From: Aquila chrysaetos chrysaetos
Taxonomy: Eukaryota; Chordata; Aves; Accipitriformes; Accipitridae
Direction: 5' to 3'
DNA length: 64,000 nt
Assembly: GCF_900496995.4 (NCBI RefSeq)
Contig: NC_044018.1
Span: 13,354,501 to 13,418,500 of the forward strand
Position numbers and translations under genes: made by a program. Positions 36,801 to 48,487 of this stretch are shown in pieces (within the stretch, counting starts at the first letter, position 1; each line of letters opens with the position of its first letter). Below the pieces are notes generated by a model. It was not told the DNA's origin and did not search any database. It saw only the letters and a program-made list of their open reading frames with translations.

Positions 36801-38730
36801 ATTCTCTGCCAGCAGAATGAGGTCCCGCTCCCGGAGCAAAAGCGCCAGGGGCGGACCGGGGAGGGCGCCCGGCGGCCGCGGGGGGCCGGGGCCGGCCTCG
36901 GGGGCTGCCCCCCGCTCCGCGCCGGCCCGCGGAGCCCGCCGCGGCCGCCGGCCCTTTGTATCGCCCCCTCCCCGCGCCAGCCCCGGCCCCCGAGCTCGGG
37001 GGGGAACGTCGCCTCCGGGCCGCCGCTCAGGAGAGCCGTGACCCCCCCCCCACCCCCGCCCCGCTCCCGCCCCCCACCCGCGGCCGCGATCTCCCGCGGA
37101 AACACCCGGGGCAATTAAAAAAAAAAAAAAAAAAAAGAGGATAAAGGAAGTGGCTGGACGAGGGAGTCTCTTCGACTCTGGGCTTTTTAAATAATGAGGA
37201 ATAATCATCCTGCAGGGATCGCCTCCCCGCAGGCGAGCGGGGCTTGCACGCCGGCGCCGCGCCGGGCTGCCCCGGCCGGGCTGCCGGGTCGGGCCCGCGG
37301 GCGGGCCGCCGGCCAGGCCCGCGCCCCCCCGTGCGCGCACACCTCTCCGCCGCGGCGCGGCGCGGCCCGGCCCGGCCCGGCACTGCGCGGCACTGCGCGG
37401 CGCGGCGCGGCGCGGCGCGGCCCGGCCCGGCGGAACTGGACATCGCCACTCGGCGGGCGCCGCCGCGGCCCGCCGTTCCGCTGCCGACGGCGACACCTTG
37501 CGGAGGGCCGGCAGGAGCGGCGGCGCGGCGCGGCGCTCGCCCGGCGCCTCCACGCATATCCCCAGCGGCGGGGCACCCACCGCTCTCTCGCCTCCTCTCC
37601 CCGCGGGCGCGGGGGCCGCGGCGGGGCCGGCGGCGGGACGGGACGCGACGCGGCAGGACGGGAGCGCGGCGCTCTCCTCGGCGGTGCGCGGCCGGCGGCG
37701 GGTGCGCTCCCCGGCCCGCTCCCGATCCGGCCGCCGCTCGGGGCGGCGCCTCCTCGCTCATAGGCTGCAGGTTGAGGCGGGGACTTGGGCGTCGCTCGCA
37801 GGAAGGCTGGTGGCGGCGGGCGGCCGCTTTGTGTGCGGCGGCGGGGGCCGCCTCCCCGGCCCGCCTCGGCCGGCGGTGGGGGCGAGCCCGGGGTCTTCAA
37901 AGCCGGCGGCTCCGGGAGGCATGGCGGGGCGGCGATGAGGGCGGCCGAGGAGGGGGCGGCTTCTCCTGAGAGGGGGGCAGTAAGCCCTGGGGGAGGCAGG
38001 GTCGGTCCGAGCGCGCCTTCGCCTCGTCCCCGCCGGGCAGCGCGGGGGGCCGGCTGGGCCGGAGGTCCTGCCTCTCGCCCTGCTGGGCGCCCCTCGCCTC
38101 CACGTCGCGCTTCAGCGGCCAAAGCTCGGAGGCTCCGCCGACCCTTCGGTGTCCTGAGGCGGCCTTGAGAGCTGGCGGGCGTGCCCGCCGCGGTCCCGAA
38201 GCCGGCGGGCGTCCGGGGCGGCGGCAGGGCCGGCTGGGCACCGCCGGGCCGCGGCACGGGTCTGCCGGCGGCGGCGCGATGGCGGCGGCCGGCCTGCCCT
38301 GTGCTGCCCGCGGAGGCCAGGCCGGTTGGGTTGGCCGGCCAAGGGTGCCGGCTGCTTTGAAATGGCCGCAGCCAAGGCAGCGAGCTTCTGCCAGGCTCTT
38401 GGCTCCCCCAGCTCGCTCCTGCTTACCTTTCCCCTCCGCGCAGAGGTGGCTGGTTGCGGTTCCGCCGAGGAGGCCTCGGTTGGCCCCGGCTGCGAGCAGC
38501 TGGAGAGCGAGTCCTCTGTACCAGAGCTTCCGAGCGAGCAGCGGGACCCAAGCAGGGGGTGCTGAAGGTGACTTCTAGATCCCCCGCTGTGAGCTACAGC
38601 GTGGCTGGGAGGTGGCAGCTGGCTGGAGTCAGCTGTGGAAGGGGCAGCGCGCCACGAAGCAGAGGAGCGCTGGATCGACTGGGGCCGGGGTTTCAGCCAG
38701 CCCTCGTGGCAGCAAGCTGGTGAGATGTTT
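36800..38730. other. CpG island upstream of MYCN; possible divergent promoter
   Basis: About 1.9 kb of very GC-rich, CpG-dense DNA lies immediately upstream of the MYCN promoter. It includes the tandem GCGCGG/CCCGG block at 37351-37433. On the plus strand there is an ATG in a YY1-like context, GCGATGGCGGCGG (ATG at 38279), opening 99 codons. A good splice donor, GCTG|GTGAGA, lies at 38719/38720. These are compatible with a divergent plus-strand transcript. I recognise no protein domain in any frame and call no gene. Confidence 0.6.
37351..37433 (+). repeat. GCGCGG/CCCGG tandem block
   Basis: Runs of GGCGC and CCCGG units with an internal duplicate, CACTGCGCGG, at 37381-37400. It lies in the CpG island upstream of MYCN. 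Confidence 0.85.
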
Positions 38731-40754
38731 GAGGTCAGGCTTGCCCCAGCTTTTGTGATTTGGCCTCCGTTCCTCTAATGCACTTTGGATTCAAGACAGG
38801 GGAATTCATTGATTAGCTAACGCGTGCTCGGTACTTTGAAGGCGTGAAGTCTTACGAAAGCGCCGAGCTTTATTAATTTCTGTTTGGATGATTTGGCTGG
38901 ACAAAAAAGGTGTGGGTGGTTGGGATTTTTTTCCCCTCACATTTCAGTAGCCTTGAACAGGTTGCAGCTTGTGGGGAGACATGAACAGTTAGTATGTGTC
39001 TCACCAAATGTGTGAACAATTTATTTATACTCGTCAACTGAGGACCTTCCTCAACTCAATAATTACATACGATTTGTTCCTTAAAGTAATTCTTTTTGTC
39101 TTCTGCATTTCCTTTAATGTTTTTATGTGTGCAGATACTGATATGTCCATACCTTAGAGATGGACACGGGCTGCTATCTGATTTATTGTTAATTCATTAT
39201 AAATTCTCGCCTAGATTCTCTCAGCAGTCTTTTAAAATTTTCCTCTTTTTTTTTCATACATATGTGTGTAGGAATAAAGCTATCAACTTCTAGGAAGGTT
39301 CTGCTGTGGTGTGTGATATCTTTCGTAGTACCCTGGATGAGAACATCAATGAGGGCTAACACTCAAGACAAATCTTTTAAAGTAACTTTCATTGTCGAAA
39401 AACCCCCAACCAAACAAAAACCAAAAACCTCACCAAACAGGAAATGGAAAGCAGTACCCTGAGAAACATTGCCGTTTATGAGCACTAACTCTGTTTAGGT
39501 AAAAAGACTTGTTAAAACCCCGGATCTGTTGCTTTGTCTTGTACAGTTGAGAAAGACATGGAAAACATTGTGCAAGGCTTTGGAAGGACCGCACAAATCT
39601 TTGTGATGTTTTGGCTGACGCTTACTTTGGGCTATTTTATCAACATTTACTTTTCTTCTCTGATCCCTTCTGTCCCTGAAACAGCATGTATCAAGAAGCC
39701 TCGAGGCAAATGGAAACCTGAAATTACTTGTAGTTGCTGTGAATTTATTGATGCGTCATTTCACCAAAAAAAACTTGGGAATTAAGATGTGCTGATACTA
39801 GAACTGAGTCCCAGTATAGACCAGTTGTGTAGCAGTATTTCAAGGCATTGTAAGAATTCACTGTCTGACAAAGTAGAAAAAGATGTACAAAAAAGTGTAT
39901 AAAAGGCTAAAATATACTTTTGCTTATACAGTGGTAAGAATCTAAGTAGATCCTGTGGTCTTTAATTTGGCCTAACAAGGAGCCTGACAAAGCACTGTGC
40001 TGAGACCTTGAACATACACACCTGGGCATAATACATGGGTAAGTTACTGGTGTTCAGGACTACTGAACATTTTCCCTTTTGTCGTTATTGATTCATTAAG
40101 GAATGCTGTGTAAGGCAAATTTCTCTGGCCACGCGTACATCTCTTTCACCCTCACAGCCTGCAACTACCAAGAAGATCAAAAGAAACAGGACAGTATCAC
40201 TTGGTGTGTGTGCAGTTGTCTTCCTCAGAGGTACCCAAACTTTAGTACGTTTCTGAGGGTTTTTTGCTAGTCAGAAGTAATGTATATAATCTCATGACTC
40301 CATGTTAAATTGTAAAAAGGTTTTATAAAGGGTTTCCTTAATCGGGGGGGAGGTGTGTGTTCTGAGGGCACTTGGCAAAAGCATGACAGAATTGGAATGA
40401 TTTATCCCTGTTCTGTCTCAACCAGCAGAAATGACATGTGAAACTTTCTGTGTAGGACTAGAAAGGACATAAGTATGAACACTCAGACCTGGGATTTTTA
40501 TTTTTATTTTCTTAAACAAGGACCTGATACGCTACCTATTAGGTAGTAACATTTTCAGGTGGATTAAGTATTTGGAGGTAGCTGTTAAATTTAACATAAC
40601 AGTTACAAAAGCTGCCAGATTTAGAGCAGCAGGTTTATTCCTGCATACCTTCAGTAAACTTGCTAGGGAGTTGTACTGATCCCTGCTGTGTGGCTGCTCA
40701 GTGTGTGTAATTTAAAATATTTCTCTTGACACTCTCCCTGAAGGTAGAGTCTGG

Positions 40755-40822
40755 TATTACTTTTGCCCTCATTCAGGTGAGACAAGGTAAGGGGCTTGCC
40801 CCAGTGTCACATACAGAAATTG
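40755..40822 (+). repeat. MIR-like SINE relic
   Basis: GGTGAGACAAGGTAAGGGGC followed by TTGCCCCAGTGTCACATACAG follows the MIR core pattern (gaggttaagtgacttgccc, then caaggtcacacag). It is degraded. Confidence 0.5.
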
Positions 40823-41668
40823 ATTTCCCTAGTATGCTGATTGTAACAGTCTGAGGTAGCAATTGCTTTCCCACGAGTTCTTGAAGAGTGCGTCATCATC
40901 ATCCATTAAGACGAAAGAATAGCGCAGCCTCTCAAAGACACTGGATGTCACCTCTGCAGAGAACGCCATCGTCAGTGCTACATTTGCATTGTTCTTGTGA
41001 CATGAAAACTCTCAAATACCAGCCGTAATACCTGGTGCTTGTATAATGTTTCACATGACCAAGACATGGTACAAACACAGACCTTGAAACACTTGAGTTA
41101 TTTCACTTACAGTCACCGCAGAGGTCACTAGCCAATCACACCTGTGCATTCGGAAGCATTTTAAGGAGTACCTAGTAATCAGAGAACTAATTCTATTTAA
41201 TTAAAACTAATTTTGAGGTCATATTGTTCATAAAGAATACTCTGATAATAGAATATCACTCTGGCTGCTAAGAACAGAGGAGATACTGGATTTAGCTGGG
41301 TAACTGTGGCTGAATGCCCCACCTTTAAGTGTTCCTAGATATATCAGAAACCATCTCTCAACAGTTAGTGAAAAGAAAAAGAGCCTTCTTCCTTCTGTGC
41401 TTTTTGTGTACATTTGGTTTCTTCAAAAGCGGTTGGTCAGACCAGCGTTTGTGTACTAGTCTTCTTCCTCAGCTTCCTTTCTCGCTGCTCAGAGAGCATT
41501 GGAAGATTTTCATTAAAACCAGAAGGACTAGAAATGTATTTTTTAGATTTGGCAGAAGCTCATAGCAGTTGCTCAGGAAAACATCCTACTTGCAACAGAT
41601 TTTTCAAACCCTGTATATGGCTAGATAAACATCTAAGCATTTGGTATCTTACAGTTGTATTCTAAAGC

Positions 41669-41690
41669 AAAACAAAACAAAACAAAATGA
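41669..41690 (+). repeat. (AAAAC)n microsatellite
   Basis: About four AAAAC units. The same unit occurs right after the MYCN stop at 32033-32052. Confidence 0.85.
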
Positions 41691-44600
41691 ACTTCAGAAA
41701 GTTACAGATAAGACCACTAGAGTGAAATGTAATAGAAACAAGGAGTTTTGAGAGCCTGGTTTCTGATGACTCTCTTTTATGAGAATTCTTGATGTCTAAT
41801 TAAGAATGAGCTTATTAACTTTTCTTGGTTGAAATATTAATAGGATCTCTTTTCTCTCTCCAGTTTCCAATTTTAAAGAAAACTGTAAGAGTTTTAAGAT
41901 TTTTTTAGACCTTTCCCCTCAGTAAATTTGGTTGAAACTGCCTAGTGAGTTCACAATCCATGTCAGGGAATGACAGACTGATAACTCTGTTGAATGTGCT
42001 TTTTTCCCTGAGGAAACTAGGGCAAGAGGAAATCAAGTACCTGAATTTAAAAATTATCAATTTATTAAATTTCAGCATTCAAATATTTTCTTTGTGCACA
42101 AAAAACGATTATAGAGAAAAATACCTCACTGCTCCTCTTAGTCAGGCTGCCATAAGAAACATTATTAATACAAAATCAGTGGATAAATTCACTTTTACAA
42201 TATTGTAACCCCCACACATTATTACAGTAATTACTTCCTCCTTAAATGTATACATAGTGCATGGAAATATATCCTAATTGTAAAATCACTTACAAGCATT
42301 TATCATTTTTGCAAGTATTCCTTTATGAGTAGGAAGGTATAACTTTCCTAAATTTAATTGTTACAGAAGTGTCTGCTGCTTGGTGACATACAGCATCAGT
42401 GACATGACAGTAGAGTTGGGTTGTTCTTGTGTTATATGCCTGTTTTTATAAATACCTGTGACACAATGAACACATTTGATATGCACATGCATTTCAGGAC
42501 AACAGCTGTGGTAAAATATTTTTTTCCGTAACAGGTGAGTAGGCCAGTTAAAAATGGCTTGATGGTACATAATTAGAGCAATGATAAACTTGTTTTTTGT
42601 TAGAATAATCTGTTAACTTTTGCAAAAAGTTAACAAAAGTAGATCAGGACAGTTGCTTCTTTTTCACTTTTTTTTTTTAATTATGGTGAATGCAATTCAT
42701 GTTCAGCACGCTGAGACACTAATCTGCATTACCAGGCTGCAAATAAGCAGTAACTGTCATCTACCAGTAATTCTGAAGATATCAACGATGCAAATTGATA
42801 CTGTGTCCTTCAGCCACAGCAAATATGGTAGACCTCTTGCAGGGGTGGACATCTTTATAAAATAATCTCCTAACAGTTCTTCAGTTTTTCTTTGAAAGTC
42901 AGGGGTTTGAGCCTATTCAGTCAATACCCACTCCACTGCCTGTTAAAGCTAGGGAAAAACTCTTTGGAACATTAACTTAATGAACCCCAGGAGAGTCATC
43001 CTTATATTTTGCAGTTCATAAGCATGGAGAGAATGACACTGAAAGGCAGCTTCCTGCTTCTCTTGACCCGCTGCAGGTAATAGGCAGGTGGGAAGAGGAC
43101 TGGTGAGGTCTGACAGCTTCATCAAGCAAGTTTTTCCCCTCACAGTGGTCCATGGTAATGCCACAGTGCCACTTCATCAGGAAGGCTTGTTGATCTCAAT
43201 TAGTTTAATTCTCTGAAAAGCTTAGTTTAGTTAAAATCTTCTTAATGCCACAGCAAGGAAGATGGGGCAGCGAACACTTGAAGGTCTTTGGGGCTGTTCA
43301 CACAGCTTGTAAAATGTACTACTTACATAGTTTGCCCCTGATTCTTACCCAGTTCCTCTTCTACCTGCCGCCCTCTGCTTTGTCATCATATATTCAATCA
43401 TTTAGTGGTTTGAAGCATTACAACATTTTATGTTTGTACGTGCTTAAATGTTTTAACTTCTTTTGAGCAATTAGCCATTTGTGCATTTTTATGCAAGCTC
43501 ACTTTACTGACTGTTTTTGAAACTTTAGCTCAAAATATTTCAGTGGTTGCAAAGCCTTTTAATGAATTCATTATCATGAAATATTTTACTAGATAATTCA
43601 CCGAGACAAATGTGAAATGTGCATTTGGGAAGGTAAAATTATAACCAGTCACATAAACCTGTCTTCATTAGCTCCCTTTCAAACATCTCCAAATGTTACC
43701 AATAGAGAAAGACATCCTCGGAGAGTGGTTTGAAGCGTGAATTCTTTAGTTTTCAATTGGAATCTGCTTTATGTTTGAGAGGAAGGCTTTCATTTCCTGC
43801 ATCTGAGATTCATTTTTAGATGCAAGCTAACAGGAAGATTAGCCTTTAAGGACTATTAGTGACTGGCCAGAATGGTGTTGGTGACTAGAACATAAAAGGG
43901 AAAAAAAAGAAAAATACAGACTTAAGTGAGTGAATGAGGGGATGCATCAAACTATATTCTCAGCTGGTGTCAATTGGTATGGCTTCCTTCCATTGGGACT
44001 GTGCCAGATGAGACCGGCAACAGATCTGTCCTGTCGTGATTCCAACTTCAGTCCTGGGCCACAACTTGAAAGTAGTTTTCTGGATTGTTTAGTTTGTTCT
44101 TATTTTACATGCAACAGATAAAGCCTTTACTGATAACCCGTGGGACATTCTTCAAAGCTTTGCCATAAAAACTATTAACAGCAAAGGAAACGCTTAACAC
44201 TTATTGCAGTAATGAACATATCTTCAGACACATTAAAGGCCTTTATGGAGTTTTGATGGTTTTATTATTATTGCCATACCTGCTTTAGTAAACCAGCATG
44301 TCAAAGTTTTGTTTATTTATGTGTCACAGAAATTACTGATGTATCTCTGGCTGTAAGCAGAAATGTATGAAGGGCTGTGCCGCAATCTTTGGAAGTCTTA
44401 CCATTTCCTTCTTCTTCTGCATGCCTTTCATAGTCTCCCAGAGCGAGCTGGCTGTTTCCTTAATGTCATGGGGGCTAATTCTCATGGGCTTCTGTGAAAC
44501 TCTCAGCCCCCTTGCCAAATCATGGACACCTGAGCCTTGAAGAAGGTGTTCATCTGCTGCTGAAACAAATGTTTGCTAGAGATGAGAAACCAGACTCAAC

Positions 44601-46518
44601 AGACCCAGGTTTGCATCTGTTTTGGCAACTCCTACAATCTATTCATATTTTAACATATTCATATGTTTTTCCAGGCAAATGCAAGAGGGTTTCATATGAA
44701 CCACAGTCTGTAAGTCAGAAAATTGCTTTGAAGTGAGCCATGATCAATAGGAGGCTGAAAGACGTGTCTTGTTCTGATCATTGTACATAATTATTGTAAA
44801 ATTGTTTGACAGATTACCAGACTTTCAGAAGTAGAGCGCTTAGAAGCAAGTGCCACAACAAATGTTGTTTATGAATTTGATTTTTTTTGTTTTCAATGAA
44901 TAATAAACCATTTATTGTACCGATCATATTTAACATTGCATTCCTGTTGCTTGCAGCGTTCTGCTTTGAATGTTTTAGGGCTCATCAGCATTGTAACTTT
45001 GGCCTTGGCTGTCCGTGTGTCTTAAAGATTTTGTATTGCTACATATTGCTGAAGTACCTGAACACATACTGTAAGATCTAGACCTGTCAACTTCCCTCTA
45101 AACCTGTCTCTCATGGCATTACAAAGGCAGTTCTGCTGCCTCGCTCCTCAGCACCTAAAGTGACAGGGAAAAAAGAGAGAAAACCTGAACAAGAAGCATC
45201 CAGTATGTGTCAAGCCAAATTGCAGTCTGAAAAAAGACAGTACAAGACCGGAGACAGGACAGCATGTTAGTCTTTTAGCCACCCAGAAGAAGGTATGAAT
45301 GAGAGAAGAAAAAATTGCATGCAGTTTTGGCTGAATGATATTATAAAGCGTCATAACGAACCAATTTTCTTTTAAAACCACTCACTTGTTTTGGTTTTGT
45401 CAAAATGAATGATTTGGTGGTCTTTAATGACTTTTGATTTGGGTAACTTGAAATGTCAAGGCAGAAGAAGCAGTTAAAGACAGAATGTCCTTGCACCCCT
45501 TAATTAAAAGAGTTCTAAAGTGTTGCTATTTAACTTTGAGCTGAGGAAAATGAAAAACATATATTTAGTGTTTTTTCCACTATTACACAATTATATCCTT
45601 GATTTTTTACTGTTTGTTAATTTCTCTTTTGATCATTGTATAGGAGGGACTTCTTCGTCTTACTGTTAACTGAAATATCCAAAACTTTAATCCTGGTTTG
45701 GTAGTGCACAGCTATGTTCATGTGATCAGACTTTACATGTTAAAAGTTTTTTCACCAGTGATCTAATATTTATGAGCCATTACAGTATTGACATTTAGCT
45801 AGAGGTTTTCTGTACTGATAATACATATATTTGTTTTCCAGTGACATAATTTCATTGCCAAGAACAATTTCTGTTTAACAGAACTGAAATGTTCTTGATA
45901 TCCACAAATGTAATTCTGTGTAATATCAAAGTTTACAATAGATGGGCCACATTAGCAAAGGAATACAGAAATGTACGTTATTTCAAAAGAGGTGAAATCT
46001 GTATGAAAGGAAGAAAATAGTGGTGAAAATTTATTATGTTTTGTTTCTATCCTGACATTACCCAAGTCTTCTAACAACAATTTTCATTGCATCAGTTCCA
46101 GAGTGCTAAATATGTAGCATTTTGGCAAGATCATTGCCTCAAACATACTAGTACTGTGCTGGCATTCCCGCTCCTTTGACTTGTATTCTGGGTGCAGGCA
46201 GCTAGATCAGCATTAATCAGTGCAGAAAATCACATTCGTGTGCCAGGGTTTCAGACTGCTGGTAAAGACTTGTTCTTGGCAGGATAGCAGTACAGATGCA
46301 AGGTTGGAAGGCATCCTCCTTCCAGTGTGTCATGGTGTTGAGGACTACTTTTCTGCCTACTCTGGAAAAAATATTACTGAAATGATTCGTTTATAAGCAA
46401 TTAAGAAGATACCATGTAATGGTACTTACAAGAAGTAGCAACAAAGTGAATATAGGTGAACATACCAGTGGGAGAAGAGTATTGTATTTATATAGAAGCA
46501 TGTATCTGTGTGTATGTT

Positions 46519-46560
46519 GATGTACACGTATGTATGTGTATGTGTGTGTGTACAGGTGTG
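46519..46560 (+). repeat. (TG)n-type simple repeat
   Basis: TATGTGTATGTGTGTGTGT with interruptions. Confidence 0.8.
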
Positions 46561-47254
46561 TTTTTATACTCCAACTTACTCTTACTTAGTAAATGTTTAA
46601 AACCATTTATCTGTTTCAGAAATGAAAAAAAAAAAAAGGCATTGAATGCTTGTCTATACTGTTTTTCTTTTTTACAGGACGATCTGCAGTATTATTTTAG
46701 TTACCTGCTCTTACAGAGGATTTAGAATATGTCTACGTGGGGCAGTAGAGCATGAAGACTGTCCCCAGCTCACCTAGGCTGGGCTGATAAATCTAGGAAG
46801 CACATTGCACCGTTGCTAGCTCAAGTACTAAAAGATATATAAACTGTACTTGCCTGGCCCACTGCTCAGGACAGTAAGTTTTGTCCCTTCACAAGGCTAA
46901 TAACTTGGGCTCAGCATCATTTTGAAACTGCTGTAGTATGTGTCATTCTGGCACTAGCTTAACCAATGCCAGCCAGGCAACTGCATCATGCGCCAGTGTG
47001 CTGTGTGGGTGCACCATGTGGTAAACAGGGATAGTGTTTGTCTTAAGCTGTTAAAAGAAAATAAATATTTCATCTTGTTCATTGTATATTTTATTTTTCT
47101 TATTAATCTTCATACTCACCTTTCAGACCTATGAATTTGTTGAATAGTATGCAGCAGAGTTGGACTGATGGTAGATGATGATAATTCTAAGGTAGGATGA
47201 AATGTAGTATGGAAGAGTGTGTCCTAAGGTTTTGATTCTAGTTTTAGTTTAACT

Positions 47255-47375
47255 TTTGACCTGTAGCGGATCATGGGGAAAGTCACATTAACTTTCATGT
47301 TAACTTTCAGTTTTCCTCACTTGTAAAACGGGACTAATGATGCTTAGCACCTCTGTGAAGTGTTTTGAGAACTTC
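47255..47375 (-). repeat. MIR/L2-tail-like relic
   Basis: GGGGAAAGTCACATTAAC, then TTTTCCTCACTTGTAAAACG and GGGACTAATGATG, then CTGTGAAGTGTTTTGAGAAC. The order is that of an inverted MIR core with its 3' tail. An internal duplication of TTAACTTTCA lies at about 47288-47312. Confidence 0.55.
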
Positions 47376-48464
47376 AGCAGAATTGAATGTTGCTAATTAA
47401 GCTAGTAAAAACCTATTAGATTTTTGGTTTGTAGTATGTTTCTACTAATGTGATGGGGGGAACAATACTGTGCAATGAAGGTGGAATTGCTCTGCTACGT
47501 GGAAAGTAAGGCCAAACACTGGAATGAAACATAGGAATTCGTTTCACCTTCAGGGATGGCTACAGTGCAGACATGCACATCTGAGGTAGTCATTATAGGC
47601 TGCCTTTCTAGTCAGTGGAGAACACTTGCCACAATCCATTTGACTTTCTTTAGATGTCTGCTTTAAGGTGAGATGAATAATGCCTTATGAATAATGCTTA
47701 TTATATAATTTAATCTTACCTCCTGCCATAGAGGTACTTCCAGCTGGTCTGTATTGGTTGTGGTTGCTTTTGTTTGACTAAAGCACCACTTTCATAAAGT
47801 CCTTTTTTAAGACTAATTTGGACAAGCAATCCAAACCTGTAGCAGTCATACTATTTATTTTTCCTTTTTCTTCCCACCCATATCTTATGTTAACCTTCAA
47901 AAATAGTTAATGAAGCATATAAATAGCAGTTGAAACCACTTCTCATAGAATATCATCATGTTTGAAAATAAGTGCTGAGTGTTGGTCAGCAACTGCTGTC
48001 AAAAATGAAAGGTAAATTTGGCATGCAGCAGTGAAATGCTGAAGTGGTGATTAGTCTTTTGACAAATAGATGAGTCTGGCTTGGCCAGCTGTCAGGATGG
48101 TTGTATACACATTTCGCTATATTATTCTGATTGCGCTACTTTTGGATTTGAACTGAAGTCAGGATAATTACATAGAAAGATGTGTCACTGTTTAACAAGG
48201 TTATAAAAATGTGTGCTCTGTTTCTGCACCTCCTTCTGAGATGCAATGGCATTTCTACCTGGTCTGTGAATTGTGCCGTTGCAGTCATTTACTTGTTTGT
48301 TGTAATGTGAACAGAAGGTTTTTCAATATATTTGCAAAAATATCTGTTTCGACCTCCTTGGAACTGGGATATTATTATATACAGAGAGTAACTACATGTT
48401 AGGACTGTGTTATTTGTGCAAGCTTGTTCTCATGAAATTATCATTAAGAGAGTGTTGTGTATTA

Positions 48465-48487
48465 TTATGTGTATCATATACACATAA
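48465..48487. repeat. Perfect 10-bp hairpin
   Basis: TTATGTGTAT and ATACACATAA are perfect inverted copies around a CAT loop. Confidence 0.85.

Noticed and set aside
36258..37580. 440-codon minus-strand frame across the MYCN promoter and exon 1
   Set aside because: It contains runs of Phe and Pro made by T and C homopolymers and crosses the promoter and exon 1 donor. It is driven by composition.
37205..38257. 350-codon minus-strand frame in the upstream CpG island
   Set aside because: It is low-complexity Ala/Pro/Arg sequence, with equally long frames on the other strand and no recognisable motif.
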